64,000 nucleotides of DNA from Candidatus Thiodiazotropha sp. (ex Epidulcina cf. delphinae) (lineage in GTDB: Bacteria > Pseudomonadota > Gammaproteobacteria > Chromatiales > Chromatiaceae): contig JAHXHS010000005.1 of NCBI GenBank assembly GCA_025656455.1, positions 103,898 through 167,897 on the forward strand. The letters are read 5' to 3'. A model generated the notes under the pieces. That model did no database searches. It was not told where the DNA came from and was given only the letters and a program-made list of their open reading frames with translations. Positions within the stretch are counted from its first letter, which is position 1; each line of letters begins with the position of its first letter. The translations under genes were made by a program, and so were the position numbers. Below, one piece after another: positions 52,552 through 61,834 of this stretch.

Positions 52552-53453
52552 AGGGCGGTGGAGAGGATGCCCATTTGATCGAGTCTTTCTCCGATGCGTT
52601 GTGGATGGAGCGTGGTCTGAGCCCCAACACCCTTTCTGCCTACCAATCCGATCTGCGCAAACTGGCTGGATGGCTGGAAACCCATAAAGGATACGGTCTG
52701 TTGCAGGCGCAGCGGGGCGATCTTCAGCACTATCTGGGAGAACTGGCCCGGCAGGGACGCAAACCTCGCTCCAGCGCGCGACTGCTCTCTTGTCTGAGAC
52801 AGTTCTACCGGTATTGTTTGCGCGAGGGCTGGTCGAGCGTCGATCCCAGTGTGCGAATCGATGCGCCCAAGCTAGGCAGGGCGCTGCCAAAATCCCTCTC
52901 CGAGGGAGAGGTGGAGGCCTTGTTGAACGCTCCCGATGTGGAAGATGCGCAAGGCATGCGGGACCGCACCATGTTGGAGATCCTCTACGCAACAGGGCTT
53001 AGGGTGTCCGAACTGGTGGATCTGCGTCCTGAACAGGTCAGTTTGACCCAGGGGGTGATGCGGGTCATCGGTAAGGGTGGCAAGGAGCGGCTGGTGCCGA
53101 TGGGAGATGAAGCACAGGGTTGGCTCGAAAGGTTCTATGCCGGCGCCCGGGGGGAACTGCTCGGCGTCAGGGTCTGCGCCCATCTGTTTCCCACACGCCG
53201 CGGACATGGCATGACACGACAGGCATTTTGGCACCGGATAAAAAAGCATGCGGCCACAGCGGGGATCAACCCGCAGGTCTCTCCCCATACTTTGCGCCAC
53301 GCCTTTGCCACGCATCTGTTGAATCACGGCGCGGATCTGCGGGTCGTGCAGCTTTTGCTCGGCCACAGCGACCTCTCTACCACCCAAATCTACACCCATG
53401 TGGCCCGCGAGCGTCTGAAACAGCTGCATGCGGAGCACCATCCCAGGGGGTAA
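52548..53453 (+). CDS. xerD: Site-specific tyrosine recombinase XerD
   Basis: 301 residues from the ATG at 52548, which overlaps the ogt stop (ATGA). It resolves chromosome dimers at dif together with XerC and FtsK. The N-terminal core-binding domain (ALWMERGLSPNTLSAYQSDL) and all catalytic residues are seen: R in ATGLRVSELVDLR, K in GKGGKERLVP, H and R in SPHTLRHAFATHLL, H in LLGHSDLSTT and Tyr in QIYTHVARERL. The sequence fits XerD better than XerC (the HPRG end is XerD-like). It is a housekeeping gene here; nothing suggests an integron or phage integrase. Confidence 0.93.
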   Translation: MKGGGEDAHLIESFSDALWMERGLSPNTLSAYQSDLRKLAGWLETHKGYGLLQAQRGDLQHYLGELARQGRKPRSSARLLSCLRQFYRYCLREGWSSVDPSVRIDAPKLGRALPKSLSEGEVEALLNAPDVEDAQGMRDRTMLEILYATGLRVSELVDLRPEQVSLTQGVMRVIGKGGKERLVPMGDEAQGWLERFYAGARGELLGVRVCAHLFPTRRGHGMTRQAFWHRIKKHAATAGINPQVSPHTLRHAFATHLLNHGADLRVVQLLLGHSDLSTTQIYTHVARERLKQLHAEHHPRG

Positions 53454-53537
53454 AGTCACCCTGGCGATTTCCCGCGGAAAATTGATAATCGATCAGGCAT
53501 GCCATGTCCGCACCGAAATGGCCGTCGAACAGGCAAA

Positions 53538-53555
53538 GTGCGGCCCTGCCGCACC
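53538..53555. repeat. Single REP-like palindrome
   Basis: GTGCGGCCCTGCCGCACC lies between xerD and yajQ. Unlike most copies in the window it has no opposed partner. Confidence 0.65.
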
Positions 53556-53636
53556 ATAACTCTCAGCAAACCAAGAGCCTGGGTGCAGTTTGTGCTAAAG
53601 TCTTCACCCTGAAAATTCACAAGCCGGGAGTAAACA

Positions 53637-54119
53637 ATGCCATCATTCGATATCGTCTCAGAGGTGGATATTCAGGAGGTCAGAAATGCCGTTGACCAGG
53701 CAAACCGGGAGATAGGGACACGCTTTGACTTCAAAGGCGTGGATGCCGAGTTCGAGTTGGCCGATAGCGAAATCACCCTGCGCGCCGAACAGGAGTTTCA
53801 ACTCGGCCAGATGATGGATATTTTACGCCAGAAGCTGGTCAAACGGAGTGTCGATATCGCCGCCATGGCTATCAAGGATCCGCAGGTGAGTCTCAATGCG
53901 GCGCGGCAGCTGGTGATTATCAAGCAGGGAATCGAAACCGATGTGGCGAAGAAGATGGTCAAGGAGATCAAGGCAAGCAAGCTCAAGGTGCAGGCCCAGA
54001 TTCAGGGTGATCAGATTCGGGTGACAGGGAAAAAACGGGATGACCTGCAGCAGGTCATCACTTCATTGCGGAAGGCCGACTACGGTCTACCACTCCAATA
54101 CCAAAATTTTAGGGACTGA
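53637..54119 (+). CDS. yajQ: YajQ-family nucleotide-binding protein
   Basis: 160 residues, exactly the family length, starting [11 protein letters not shown] and ending [12 protein letters not shown], both near-invariant in YajQ. The protein has two ferredoxin-like domains; it binds nucleotides, and homologs bind cyclic di-GMP (Xanthomonas XC_3703) and affect gene expression. The PilZ gene a few kilobases away is another possible c-di-GMP effector but there is no operon link. dsbC begins six bases after its stop. Confidence 0.93.
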   Translation: MPSFDIVSEVDIQEVRNAVDQANREIGTRFDFKGVDAEFELADSEITLRAEQEFQLGQMMDILRQKLVKRSVDIAAMAIKDPQVSLNAARQLVIIKQGIETDVAKKMVKEIKASKLKVQAQIQGDQIRVTGKKRDDLQQVITSLRKADYGLPLQYQNFRD

Positions 54120-54125
54120 TCACTG

Positions 54126-54911
54126 ATGAAATACACCGACAATATCCGCCGCAAACCAGCTTCTGCGCTTGCGGCGCTACTCGCTATGCTTCTCGTCACC
54201 GGCGCCAACGCCGAGACTACCCAGCTACATAAGGACATGCTCAAGGTGCGCGAGGGCATCGGGAAAATCATAAAACAAGGCACCGTTTCCAGTATCACGC
54301 CCACAGAGATCAGCGGCCTGTATGAGGTGTTGGTGGGCCCACAGATTTTCTATGTTTCCGCCGATGGCAAGTATCTGCTGAGCGGCAAGCTGTTTGATAT
54401 CGACAGCCGAGAGGATTTGACCACGCCCAAGGTCTCGCAGGCCAAGGCCCAGTTCATCGAGCACGTCGGGGAAGAGGGCATGGTGATCTTCTCCCCGGAA
54501 AAATATAGTCACACGGTCACGGTTTTTACCGATATCGATTGTGGTTATTGCCGCAAGCTTCATCGTGAGATCAACGACTACAATGAGCTTGGCATTCGGG
54601 TGCGTTATCTGATGTATCCGCGTGCCGGTGTCGGCAGTCCATCCTACGACAAGGCGGTATCCGTATGGTGCGCGGATGATCGAAACGACGCCATGACCCG
54701 TTCCAAGGCCGGCGAGGATATCGAGAAGAAAACCTGTGACAATCCGGTGAACGATCACCTGCAACTCGGTAAGGTGTTGGGTGTGACCGGCACGCCGACC
54801 ATATTCCTGCAAGGAGGAGAGGTGTTGCCCGGCTATGTGCCGGCGAAACGCATGAGCGCCATTTTGGAGGAGATGAAGACTGAGCAAGCGCAACAGGCAA
54901 GCACCCAATAA
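54126..54911 (+). CDS. dsbC: DsbC-type periplasmic disulfide isomerase
   Basis: 261 residues. Signal peptide (LAALLAMLLVTGANAE, cleavage near 29), N-terminal dimerisation domain (about 30-90, VGPQIFYVSADGKYLLSG), linker helix, and a thioredoxin fold with the active site C139-G-Y-C142 and the cis-proline loop VTGTPTIFLQ. A second Cys pair (about 182 and 205) matches the structural disulfide of DsbC. It shuffles wrong disulfides in exported proteins, such as multi-cysteine secreted proteins like those at 25-28 kb. It follows yajQ closely. Confidence 0.92.
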   Translation: MKYTDNIRRKPASALAALLAMLLVTGANAETTQLHKDMLKVREGIGKIIKQGTVSSITPTEISGLYEVLVGPQIFYVSADGKYLLSGKLFDIDSREDLTTPKVSQAKAQFIEHVGEEGMVIFSPEKYSHTVTVFTDIDCGYCRKLHREINDYNELGIRVRYLMYPRAGVGSPSYDKAVSVWCADDRNDAMTRSKAGEDIEKKTCDNPVNDHLQLGKVLGVTGTPTIFLQGGEVLPGYVPAKRMSAILEEMKTEQAQQASTQ

Positions 54912-55593
54912 ACTCTCCAGGTGATTCCCAGCGACAGCACCGCGCCGGCAACTCAAATTGTAGATTGAACCAAATGGACAGTCCCTTCTCCCTTCGGGAG
55001 GAGGGCGGAACGATGCGATAAAAAAAATTATTATAACTATTTACTCTCCTCTCCCGACAGGAGAGGGAACAAAAAGCGAATCCATTGGATTGCCAGGTTG
55101 CTTGTCCGAAGGACGATTAAACGATATTCAGTCGTCCGAGAATTGTCCAGATCAAGGCCCATCTCGAAGGCAATGGCTGCCTCCTTGTCAAGAGACACTA
55201 GCCCGCATTTCTCACACCCGATCGTAGCGAGACGGTTCAAGGGTGCCCGATGAATGGCCTTCACCCTATTGAACACCCCGACGGATTGAAAGCCGTTCAG
55301 CGCGTGCCATTGGGCCGTCGCAGTCGTTAAGGTGTGAAAAATGTGGACTAGTGTGCTGACCTACGGGCTGCGTTATCATAACTTACTGTAAGAGTGCTAC
55401 AGTGGCGTTATGATGTCTTAACCGTGAATCAGCATACTACGGTTAGACATCGTGTAATTACCCTTCGGGTTAGTAAGATTTTTTCGAACGCACAAATATC
55501 ATCGCCGTGGATGGTTTGTGCAGTGGCAGGAGCCGCTTAATGCCTGTCGCTGCGGCATGTGATCTCAACCAACAGGTCTACATAGGAGTTAGC
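54912..55593. repeat. Mosaic intergenic region with nested palindromes
   Basis: A loose inverted pair (CCAAATGGACAGTCCCTTCT at 54969 and its inverse ending near 55088) is followed by a diverged family 2 sequence (AGATCAAGGCCCATCTCGAA ... CGTTATCATAACTTACTG, about 55150-55420) that is split by the family 3 element at 55198-55351. No gene up to the phosphatase start. Confidence 0.65.
55198..55351. mobile_element. Short CTAG-bounded palindromic element, family 3, copy 2
   Basis: 154 bases running from CTAGCCCGCATTTCTCACAC to GTGTGAAAAATGTGGACTAG, matching the ends of 40290-40428 with a few changes. It contains an extra inner segment (TGAATGGCCTTCACCCTATT) absent from copy 1. It sits inside a degenerate family 2 element, which shows later insertion at a CTAG site. 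Confidence 0.7.
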
Positions 55594-56352
55594 TTGATTT
55601 TAGATGTAGCCATGCGTACCGATAAAGGTGTTGTGCGCGAGCAAAACGAAGATGCGGTAGGCGGCGATCCCGATACGGGTCTGGTGATTCTCGCTGACGG
55701 AATGGGAGGCGCCAATGCCGGTGAGGTGGCCAGTGGACTGGCCGTCGACCTGCTGGTCAGCCAACTGGTGACCGACCGGCGTCAAGCTGGTGACGGCGAC
55801 GGTATCGGCAGACAGGATCTGCTGGATGCGATGCAAGGTGTCAACCAAGCGATTCTGGAGCTTTCGCAACAGATCCCCGAATATCTGGGAATGGGAACGA
55901 CCCTGGTAGTGGGGGTATTCGGGGAGCGGTGCCTGATCCATGCCCATGTGGGGGATTCCCGCTTGTATCGATTACGTTCGGGGCTGTTTGAACAATTAAC
56001 CATTGATCACACCCTGATTCAAGAGATGGTGAATCTCGGAGATTTTGCTAGCATTGAACAGGCGCTATTGGCCGGGGTGCCGACGAATGTATTGTCCCGG
56101 GCCTTTGGTTCGGAAGCGGATGTGGAAGTCGACCTTACCGAGACCGACACCGAACCCGGAGATCTCTATCTCTTCTGCTCCGACGGATTGACCGGCATGG
56201 TGACGGATCAGGAAATGCAAAGTATCCTAGAAAACCAACGGCTGGATCTGATGCAACAGGCCGATGAGTTGGTCGATCTGGCCTGCGAGATGGGCGGTAT
56301 CGATAATGTTTCGGTAATCCTGGTCCGGGTGATGCCGAGCGACGCGAAATAA
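55594..56352 (+). CDS. PP2C-type serine/threonine protein phosphatase
   Basis: 252 residues. I choose the TTG at 55594 (MILDVAMRTDKGVVREQNED after start reading) because AGGAG lies five bases upstream and this is where PP2C proteins normally begin; an ATG at 55507 adds 29 unrelated residues. All PP2C motifs are present: DKGVVREQNEDA, ILADGMGGANAGEVAS, MGTTLVVG, VGDSRLYRL, FCSDGLTGMV and GGIDNVSVILV, with the metal-binding aspartates. The next gene is an FHA protein, the usual reader of phosphothreonine, so the two belong to one Ser/Thr phosphorylation circuit. No kinase gene lies in the window. Confidence 0.9.
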   Translation: MILDVAMRTDKGVVREQNEDAVGGDPDTGLVILADGMGGANAGEVASGLAVDLLVSQLVTDRRQAGDGDGIGRQDLLDAMQGVNQAILELSQQIPEYLGMGTTLVVGVFGERCLIHAHVGDSRLYRLRSGLFEQLTIDHTLIQEMVNLGDFASIEQALLAGVPTNVLSRAFGSEADVEVDLTETDTEPGDLYLFCSDGLTGMVTDQEMQSILENQRLDLMQQADELVDLACEMGGIDNVSVILVRVMPSDAK

Positions 56353-56383
56353 GAATTGAACTAGTACCTGGGTGGATGATTTT

Positions 56384-57166
56384 ATGGAAAAGCTCGTAGT
56401 TATGAGTGACGATGAATCGCCGCAAGAGTTTGCGCTCATTGATAAGCGTTTGTTGATCGGGCGTGACGAGACCTGCGATATCTGTCTCGGTGATCGCTCG
56501 GTGAGTCGGCATCACGCCACCCTGATGCGTGTGTTCCGTGGTTTTTCCATCGAGGATGAACGGAGCACAAATGGCACTAAGGTGAACGGCGCGATAATCA
56601 ACAAGCGTTTCCTCAAGCACGGAGACCTGATAGAGATCGGCAAGTACCATTTGCGTTACATTGCCCAACTGCCGCCTCAAGACATGGATGATCCTGACCG
56701 CACCGTGGTTTTAGGGCCTACCCATCAATCCGAGTCGACAGTCCCGGCCTCTTTCCAGGCTGCGCCGACGTCGCCACCGGTCACCCCCTCTGTTGCGCCC
56801 ACCCAGTCGCCGGCCACTCAGCCACCGGTCGCATCTCCCGCGGAGCCAGAGCCGGTAGCGATAGAGACCGATCAACAACCATCCGACAGCCAAGCCGAGG
56901 AGGAGGAGTCTCAGGCAAGGGTGCGCTTCCTCTCGGGAGAACAGAAAGGTGAGGAGAAGATGGTGGATCGGGCTTTTTTCAGTGTCGGCAGGCCGGGAGG
57001 GGATCTGGTGTTGATCAATCACCGTCATTCCGGTTACTTCCTTCTCAAAGTGGGCGGGGCGAACCGGCCGATGATCAATGGAGAGCCCATCAAGGCCGGC
57101 GGCGTGGAGTTGCAAAACGGAGACCGCATCGACCTGGGCGAGTTATCGTTGGAGTTTATAAACTAA
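56384..57166 (+). CDS. Protein with two FHA domains
   Basis: 260 residues from the ATG at 56384, seven bases after GGTGGA; an in-frame ATG four codons earlier lacks a good ribosome site. The first FHA domain (about 10-90) is canonical: LLIGRDETCDICLGDRSVSR-HH and ERSTNGTKVNG, the phosphothreonine-binding residues. A P/A/S/Q-rich flexible linker (about 100-180) joins a second FHA-like fold (about 185-260, FFSVGRPGGDLVLINHRHSG) in which the SxxH binding pair is degenerate, so it may bind another partner. It lies 31 bases after the phosphatase gene. Cytosolic. Confidence 0.85.
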   Translation: MEKLVVMSDDESPQEFALIDKRLLIGRDETCDICLGDRSVSRHHATLMRVFRGFSIEDERSTNGTKVNGAIINKRFLKHGDLIEIGKYHLRYIAQLPPQDMDDPDRTVVLGPTHQSESTVPASFQAAPTSPPVTPSVAPTQSPATQPPVASPAEPEPVAIETDQQPSDSQAEEEESQARVRFLSGEQKGEEKMVDRAFFSVGRPGGDLVLINHRHSGYFLLKVGGANRPMINGEPIKAGGVELQNGDRIDLGELSLEFIN

Positions 57167-57187
57167 CACTAGAATTCGTCAGAGCAT

Positions 57188-57652
57188 CTATCTCCCTGAC
57201 GGTTCCTGCCGGGTTTGTTGATTTGCGCGTGAGGCGCGCAGATAGCCACCGCTCAGCAGGGAGGTCAGCCGCATGCAGGAGGCAAACTCGGTTGTGTTTT
57301 CGAGCACACCGTGGATGATCACCCCCTCCAGCAGGTCCTTGCCATCCCACCTCGGGTTTGTCAGTTCCGACAGGAACAGGCATTCATGCTGTCGCAGACC
57401 ATCGAATGAGAGGCCACACCCATCCTCGTCGATCCGGGAAACCCGGGCCGTTAGCTGATGGGCGCTGGGTTCTCCGGGTTTTTTGATCGATACCCGGTAC
57501 TCATCATCGATCTTCGGATTGCCCAAGGAAGATACGAAAAACCCCGATTGGCTGATATCCCGGATTATTTTGCTTTGATCCGTACCGCTGGCCTTGGCAG
57601 TGAGTGTCACCAGGAACGACGTTTTGGTTCGGGGGGATTTTCGTGCATCCAT
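57188..57652 (-). CDS. PilZ-like protein
   Basis: 154 residues, cytosolic. The pattern RTKTSFLVTLTAKASG ... RDISQSGFFV ... DGCGLSFDGL matches the PilZ fold (RxxxR then D/NxSxxG), though the first arginine pair is imperfect (KSPRTK), so c-di-GMP binding is likely but not sure. The C-terminal ~50 residues after the fold are not recognised. It converges with the FHA gene; the two stops are 21 bases apart. Confidence 0.72.
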   Translation of the reverse strand: MDARKSPRTKTSFLVTLTAKASGTDQSKIIRDISQSGFFVSSLGNPKIDDEYRVSIKKPGEPSAHQLTARVSRIDEDGCGLSFDGLRQHECLFLSELTNPRWDGKDLLEGVIIHGVLENTTEFASCMRLTSLLSGGYLRASRANQQTRQEPSGR

Positions 57653-57769
57653 CGTTGTGACCCTGTAACAGAAGTGTCACATTCAATGTAGGCATCAGCC
57701 AAAGCGTTGTGTATCCGGGAAATTACCTGTCTGGTTTGGGGTTTACCGTATAGCCGACCCACTGGTTGC

Positions 57770-57979
57770 TCAGTCTTTCAAGCGAAAACCGATATCGATG
57801 GTGACCTGCCAGTGGGAGACCTGGCCGTTTTCGATATGTCCCCGGGTCTCCACCACCTCGAACCAACCCATGTGGCTGATGGTCTCACCGGCGCGGGCAA
57901 TGGCATTGCGAACGGCGTCATCGGTGCTGGTAGTGGAGGATCCGACCAACTGGATTTTCTTATAGACGTGATCGCTCAT
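57770..57979 (-). CDS. Dodecin
   Basis: 69 residues from the ATG at 57979 with AGGGG upstream; the whole family is about this size. Dodecins assemble into hollow 12-mers that store flavin (riboflavin or FMN). [20 protein letters not shown] at the start and the [20 protein letters not shown] block, which holds the flavin-stacking tryptophan, are typical. Single gene. Confidence 0.9.
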   Translation of the reverse strand: MSDHVYKKIQLVGSSTTSTDDAVRNAIARAGETISHMGWFEVVETRGHIENGQVSHWQVTIDIGFRLKD

Positions 57980-57993
57980 CAAACACCCCTTTT

Positions 57994-58255
57994 CTTAATT
58001 TTGAATGTTGAATTATGAATTAATGTGTACGCTTTGCGTACTGTTTTATTTTGAAAGCCACGTAGGGTGCGGCCTTGCCGCACCATGGGCGTGTCTGATT
58101 AATCGGAAGCGTCGTATTGTCGTTGTGTGTTGTCAGCATGGGATACAATGTAAGCAAAGCGCTTGGTGCGGCAGGGCCGCACCCTACCACTGTTTTTAAG
58201 TTGCGAGCGAAAGCGAGCGCATCAATTCAAAATTCAACATTCAAAATTCATAATT
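57994..58255. repeat. Inverted-repeat element enclosing a REP-like pair
   Basis: Outer arms are ATTCAAAATTCAACATTCA-type blocks (57996-58020 and 58225-58254), then GCGTAC/GCGAGCG segments, then opposed palindromes GTAGGGTGCGGCCTTGCCGC (58062-58084) and its inverse (58165-58187). Layout parallels the outer shell of the repeat at 21347-21838. No gene. Confidence 0.72.
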
Positions 58256-58256
58256 A

Positions 58257-58278
58257 GAAAAGCGCCTCAGCGCTTTTC
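58257..58278 (-). terminator. Terminator overlapping the mutS stop
   Basis: The perfect palindrome GAAAAGCGC-CTCA-GCGCTTTTC contains the mutS stop codon and is followed on the minus strand by CTAATTATG. The T-tract is the short TTTT in the arm, so this is a modest terminator. Confidence 0.55.
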
Positions 58279-60849
58279 GTCCTGCTTCTGTTTCAGTTTG
58301 TATAGCTGCTCCAACGCCTCTCTCGGCGTCAAACCGTCGGGATCGATCTCCTGCAACAGCGATTCGACAGCAGACTCGTCAGCGACTGGCGGCGCGAGGT
58401 CGAACAGGGATAGCTGACTCTGCTGCTGTTCGGCATGACGCTGGGCGCTGGCCTCCAACTCCCTCAGACGTTGGCGCGCCCTGTGTATCACCTGCTTCGG
58501 CACACCGGCCAGGGAGGCCACCTGCAGTCCGTAACTCTGGTTCGCCGGTCCTTCCCGCACCGCATGCAAAAAGACGATGGAATCGCCGTGCTCCACCGCA
58601 TCCAGATGCAGATTGCTGATGCCTGGGTACTCCTCAGGCAGGGTGGTGAGTTCAAAATAGTGGGTGGCGAAGAGGGTATAGGCGCGCAGGCAGGTGGCCA
58701 GTTCCACGGCGCAGGACCAGGCCAGTGAGAGGCCGTCGAAGGTTGAGGTGCCGCGACCGATCTCATCCATCAACACCAGGCTCTCAGCGGTGGCGTTGTG
58801 GAGGATGTTGGCGGTCTCCTCCATCTCCACCATGAAGGTGGAGCGCCCTCCGGCCAGGTCGTCGGAGGCGCCGATGCGGGAGAAGATCCGGTCGATCGGC
58901 CCGAGCTGCGCCGAGGCAGCGGGGATAAAGCTGCCGGCGTAGGCGAGCAGAGCGATGATGGCGATCTGGCGCATGAAGGTCGATTTGCCGCCCATGTTGG
59001 GGCCGGTGATGATCAGCATGCGTTGCTGTTCGTCGAGGGTTACGCTGTTGGCGACAAAGGGTTCAGGGCTTACCTGCTCCACCACCGGATGGCGGCCGTC
59101 GGTGATCTGCAGGCCTGGGGTTTCGACCAGGGTCGGGCGAACCAGGTTAAGGGTCTGGGCGCGCTCCGCTAGATTGCACAGCACATCCAGATTGGCCAGT
59201 CCCTCAGCGCAGCGCTGCAGCGGGGGCAGCGCCTCGCCAAGGCGATCGAGCAACTGGTCATAGAGGCGTTTCTCTCTGGCCAGGGAGCGCTCCCTGGCGC
59301 TCAACACCTGGTCCTCGAATCGCTTCAGTTCAGGGGTGATGAAGCGCTCCGCCCCTTTCAGGGTCTGACGCCTGACGTAGTCATCCGGGGCCTTGTCGGA
59401 CTGGCTGCGGCTGATCTCGATATAGTAGCCGTGCACCCGGTTGTAACTGACCTTGAGGGTAGCGATGCCGGTGCGTTCGCGTTCACGGGTCTCCAGGTCG
59501 AGCAGGAATTGGTCGGCGTTCTGCGACAGCCCGCGCAGCTCGTCGAGTTCGGCATCGTATCCCTCGGCGATGACCCCGCCGTCACGGATCAGCATCGGCG
59601 GTTGCGGGATAACGGCGCGCTGCAGCAGCTCGTGGCGTTGCGGGTGTTCGCCGATCTCCCGGGATAAGGAGAGGGTCAACGGGCTGTCGAGCCGGTTCAG
59701 CAGCGGTTGTAATTGGGGCAAGGCGCCGAGGGCATCCCGCAGGGTGGCGAGATCGCGGGGGCGGGCGCTCTTCAGCGCCACCCGGGCAAGGATACGCTCG
59801 ATGTCGCCGATGCCTTGCAGGATCTCCTGCAGCTCGTCATAGAGGTGCGTCTCCGACAGGGCTTCAATGGTGGCATGCCTTTTCGCCACCGCCTCCCGGT
59901 CGCGCAGCGGTTGACTGATCCATCGCCGCAGCATGCGGCTGCCCATTGCTGTCACGGTCCGGTCCATGATCCCGGCCAGGGTGTGTTGCGGCTGGTCAGA
60001 GAGGGAGTTGACCAATTCCAGGTTGCGGCGGGTCGCCGCATCGATGATCACGCTCTGTTCACGATGCTCCACTCGCAGACCGCGGATATGGGGCAGGGCG
60101 CCGAACTGGGTCTCTTCCACATACTGCAGCAGACAACCGGCGGCGCCGACAGCCAACGGGTGGTCCCGGCAACCGAAACCGCCCAGGTCGCGGGTGCCGA
60201 ACTGGCGCGTCAGTAGTTGTTCGGCGGAATCGAGGTCGAAATGCCAGGCCGGGCGCCGGGTCACGCCGCTACGCAGCGCCAGTCGCTCCGGCAGGGTCGA
60301 GTCCTCATCCAGCAAAATCTCCGCCGGGCCGAGGCGCTCCAGTTCGCCGCTGAGGGCTTCCAGGTCCGCTAACTGCTGGATGGCAAATCGGCCACTGGCC
60401 AGATCCAGGGCTGCCAGCCCATAGCCGCCGGCCTGTTCGTTGATCGCCGCCAGCAGGTTCTCCCGCCGCTCCTCCAGCAGCGCCTCGTCGGTGAGGGTCC
60501 CGGGGGTGACGATGCGCACCACCTTGCGCTCCACGGGTCCCTTGCTGGCGGCCGGATCGCCGATCTGCTCGCAGATCGCCACCGACTCGCCCTGTTTCAC
60601 CAGCCGGGCCAGATAAGCTTCCGCCGCATGGTAGGGGACCCCCGCCATGGGGATCGGCTTGCCGGCGGACTGCCCCCGCTTGGTGAGGGTGATATCGAGC
60701 AGCCTTGCCGCCTTCTCCGCATCGGCGTAGAAGAGTTCGTAGAAATCCCCCATCCGATAGAAGACCAGCATATCGGGATGCTCCCCCTTGATGCGCAGAT
60801 ACTGCTGCATCATCGGGGTGTGTTGTGACGATTTTACGGCTCGGCTCAT
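58267..60849 (-). CDS. mutS: DNA mismatch repair ATPase MutS
   Basis: 860 residues from the ATG at 60849 ([18 protein letters not shown]); the frame extends 23 codons further but that part is not conserved. The mismatch-reading motif [11 protein letters not shown] (Phe-x-Glu) is at about 34-44; the Walker A is [15 protein letters not shown] (about 614-628), the signature [14 protein letters not shown] and Walker [18 protein letters not shown] follow, and the C-terminal helix-turn-helix region ends at [17 protein letters not shown] sequence. Length and domain order are those of E. coli MutS. Stands alone; the cupin gene upstream is on the same strand, 17 bases away. Confidence 0.96.
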   Translation of the reverse strand: MSRAVKSSQHTPMMQQYLRIKGEHPDMLVFYRMGDFYELFYADAEKAARLLDITLTKRGQSAGKPIPMAGVPYHAAEAYLARLVKQGESVAICEQIGDPAASKGPVERKVVRIVTPGTLTDEALLEERRENLLAAINEQAGGYGLAALDLASGRFAIQQLADLEALSGELERLGPAEILLDEDSTLPERLALRSGVTRRPAWHFDLDSAEQLLTRQFGTRDLGGFGCRDHPLAVGAAGCLLQYVEETQFGALPHIRGLRVEHREQSVIIDAATRRNLELVNSLSDQPQHTLAGIMDRTVTAMGSRMLRRWISQPLRDREAVAKRHATIEALSETHLYDELQEILQGIGDIERILARVALKSARPRDLATLRDALGALPQLQPLLNRLDSPLTLSLSREIGEHPQRHELLQRAVIPQPPMLIRDGGVIAEGYDAELDELRGLSQNADQFLLDLETRERERTGIATLKVSYNRVHGYYIEISRSQSDKAPDDYVRRQTLKGAERFITPELKRFEDQVLSARERSLAREKRLYDQLLDRLGEALPPLQRCAEGLANLDVLCNLAERAQTLNLVRPTLVETPGLQITDGRHPVVEQVSPEPFVANSVTLDEQQRMLIITGPNMGGKSTFMRQIAIIALLAYAGSFIPAASAQLGPIDRIFSRIGASDDLAGGRSTFMVEMEETANILHNATAESLVLMDEIGRGTSTFDGLSLAWSCAVELATCLRAYTLFATHYFELTTLPEEYPGISNLHLDAVEHGDSIVFLHAVREGPANQSYGLQVASLAGVPKQVIHRARQRLRELEASAQRHAEQQQSQLSLFDLAPPVADESAVESLLQEIDPDGLTPREALEQLYKLKQKQDEKR

Positions 60850-60866
60850 CGGAATTACGGCTGGGA

Positions 60867-61148
60867 TTATTCGAAGGTGTAGTGTTTTTCCACGTCTTTG
60901 AGGATCTCCCAGGTGCATTTCATCCCGGCCGGGAAGGTCACCAGGTCGCCCCGTCCGAATTCCTGGGGCTCACCCCCTTGCGGGGTGACGATCACCTTGC
61001 CGCGCAGGAAGTAACAGGTCTCGGTCTGGTCATACTGCCAGTCGAATTTAGAGGCCTCCTTCTCCCAGATCGGCCAATCGTAGACCCCCTGGATCTCGAG
61101 TTTCATGGCGGAGGGGCGGTGTTCGCAGAGGATTTTCAATTCAGTCAT
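60867..61148 (-). CDS. Small cupin-domain protein (DUF861 type)
   Basis: 93 residues from the ATG at 61148; a TTG six codons earlier is possible. A single cupin barrel with [40 protein letters not shown], the cupin_3 (ureidoglycine aminohydrolase-like) arrangement. One metal-binding His is replaced (ETCYFLRG instead of E-x-x-H-x-L-x-G), so metal use is doubtful. Function unknown. It precedes mutS by 17 bases and may be co-transcribed. Confidence 0.8.
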   Translation of the reverse strand: MTELKILCEHRPSAMKLEIQGVYDWPIWEKEASKFDWQYDQTETCYFLRGKVIVTPQGGEPQEFGRGDLVTFPAGMKCTWEILKDVEKHYTFE

Positions 61149-61264
61149 GTTATCCGTTTCGGTCAATCTTTACATGTAAGAGGGGGTTATGCCCTGGGCA
61201 ATCCCGTGAATCTGACAGGAGAGTGTACCGCGAAAGGGAGAGGAGGTTAACTCGGGGTGTCGAC

Positions 61265-61327
61265 GGTGCGGCAGGGCCGCGCCCTACATGAAGTGGCGCC
61301 CCTCGTAGGGTGCGGCCCTGCCGCACC
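61265..61327. repeat. Close inverted pair of REP-like palindromes
   Basis: GGTGCGGCAGGGCCGCGCCC at 61265-61287 and the inverse GTAGGGTGCGGCCCTGCCGC at 61305-61327, only 17 bases apart, upstream of the cupin gene. The following 340 AT-rich bases hold no supported gene. Confidence 0.75.
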
Positions 61328-61667
61328 GGATAACCACTGTAGCCTGCTATATATATGCTGTTCGTGTATTACTTTCATAATGAAAATATTTTTTCTTGCA
61401 TGGCTTGTATTTCATTCAATCCCGACTATATTGATTCATCACTTGACATCGAACCGTATGATTTTATAATTCACCGCCCATTAACAAGTGGTTTAAAGAG
61501 AGACATGCAAATAGGCAATAAACAATTTGAACAGACCCCGAGGTATCGTTGTTTAAACGATCTGTCCGCTCTCGGTTTGTTTTTTAATAGTGCACTCACA
61601 TTGCTGAAGTGTGCAGGGCCTGATGCGCCCACAAAATTTATCATGACCTAGTCTTTCCCCGTATTTC

Positions 61668-61736
61668 GGTTGGAAGACTGAGTCCGGTCTTCCAGCCAAG
61701 TAAACCCTGGCTGGTTTCGACCGCCGGGGTTTTTTT
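61668..61736 (+). terminator. Hairpin followed by strong terminator, possible small RNA end
   Basis: A 13-pair hairpin (GGTTGGAAGACTG, loop, CGGTCTTCCAGCC; 61668-61697) is followed five bases on by a strong rho-independent terminator (AACCCTGGCTGGTTTCGACC with its complement, then eight T; 61702-61736). There is no convincing gene upstream on this strand, so this may be the 3' end of a small RNA or a leader/attenuator ahead of the tRNA-like cluster. Confidence 0.6.
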
Positions 61737-61751
61737 ATGCCCTGAGAAAAT

Positions 61752-61827
61752 GGATTGTTAGCTTAACCGGCAAAGCATCCGGCTCTTAACCGGAAGGATA
61801 TGGGTTCAACGCCAATACAATCCACCA
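61752..61827 (+). tRNA. tRNA-like gene with CTT (Lys) anticodon, CCA encoded
   Basis: Exactly 76 bases with a full cloverleaf: acceptor GGATTGT/ACAATCC, D stem GCTT/AAGC with G18G19, anticodon stem TCCGG/CCGGA around CTCTTAA, variable AGGAT, T arm ATGGG-TTCAACG-CCAAT with one G-A mismatch, discriminator A and an encoded CCA. Anticodon CTT would read AAG. The acceptor and D arm differ from a usual gammaproteobacterial tRNA-Lys, which normally has anticodon TTT, so it may be a divergent or specialised tRNA. Confidence 0.65.
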
Positions 61828-61834
61828 AACCGTT

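Noticed and set aside
52548..53453. Integrase of a mobile island
   Set aside because: Sequence and the overlap with ogt fit chromosomal xerD; no attachment sites or phage genes adjoin.
61355..61651. 98-codon frame in the AT-rich region before the tRNA-like cluster
   Set aside because: No ribosome site, no recognisable protein, unlikely composition; the stretch looks non-coding.
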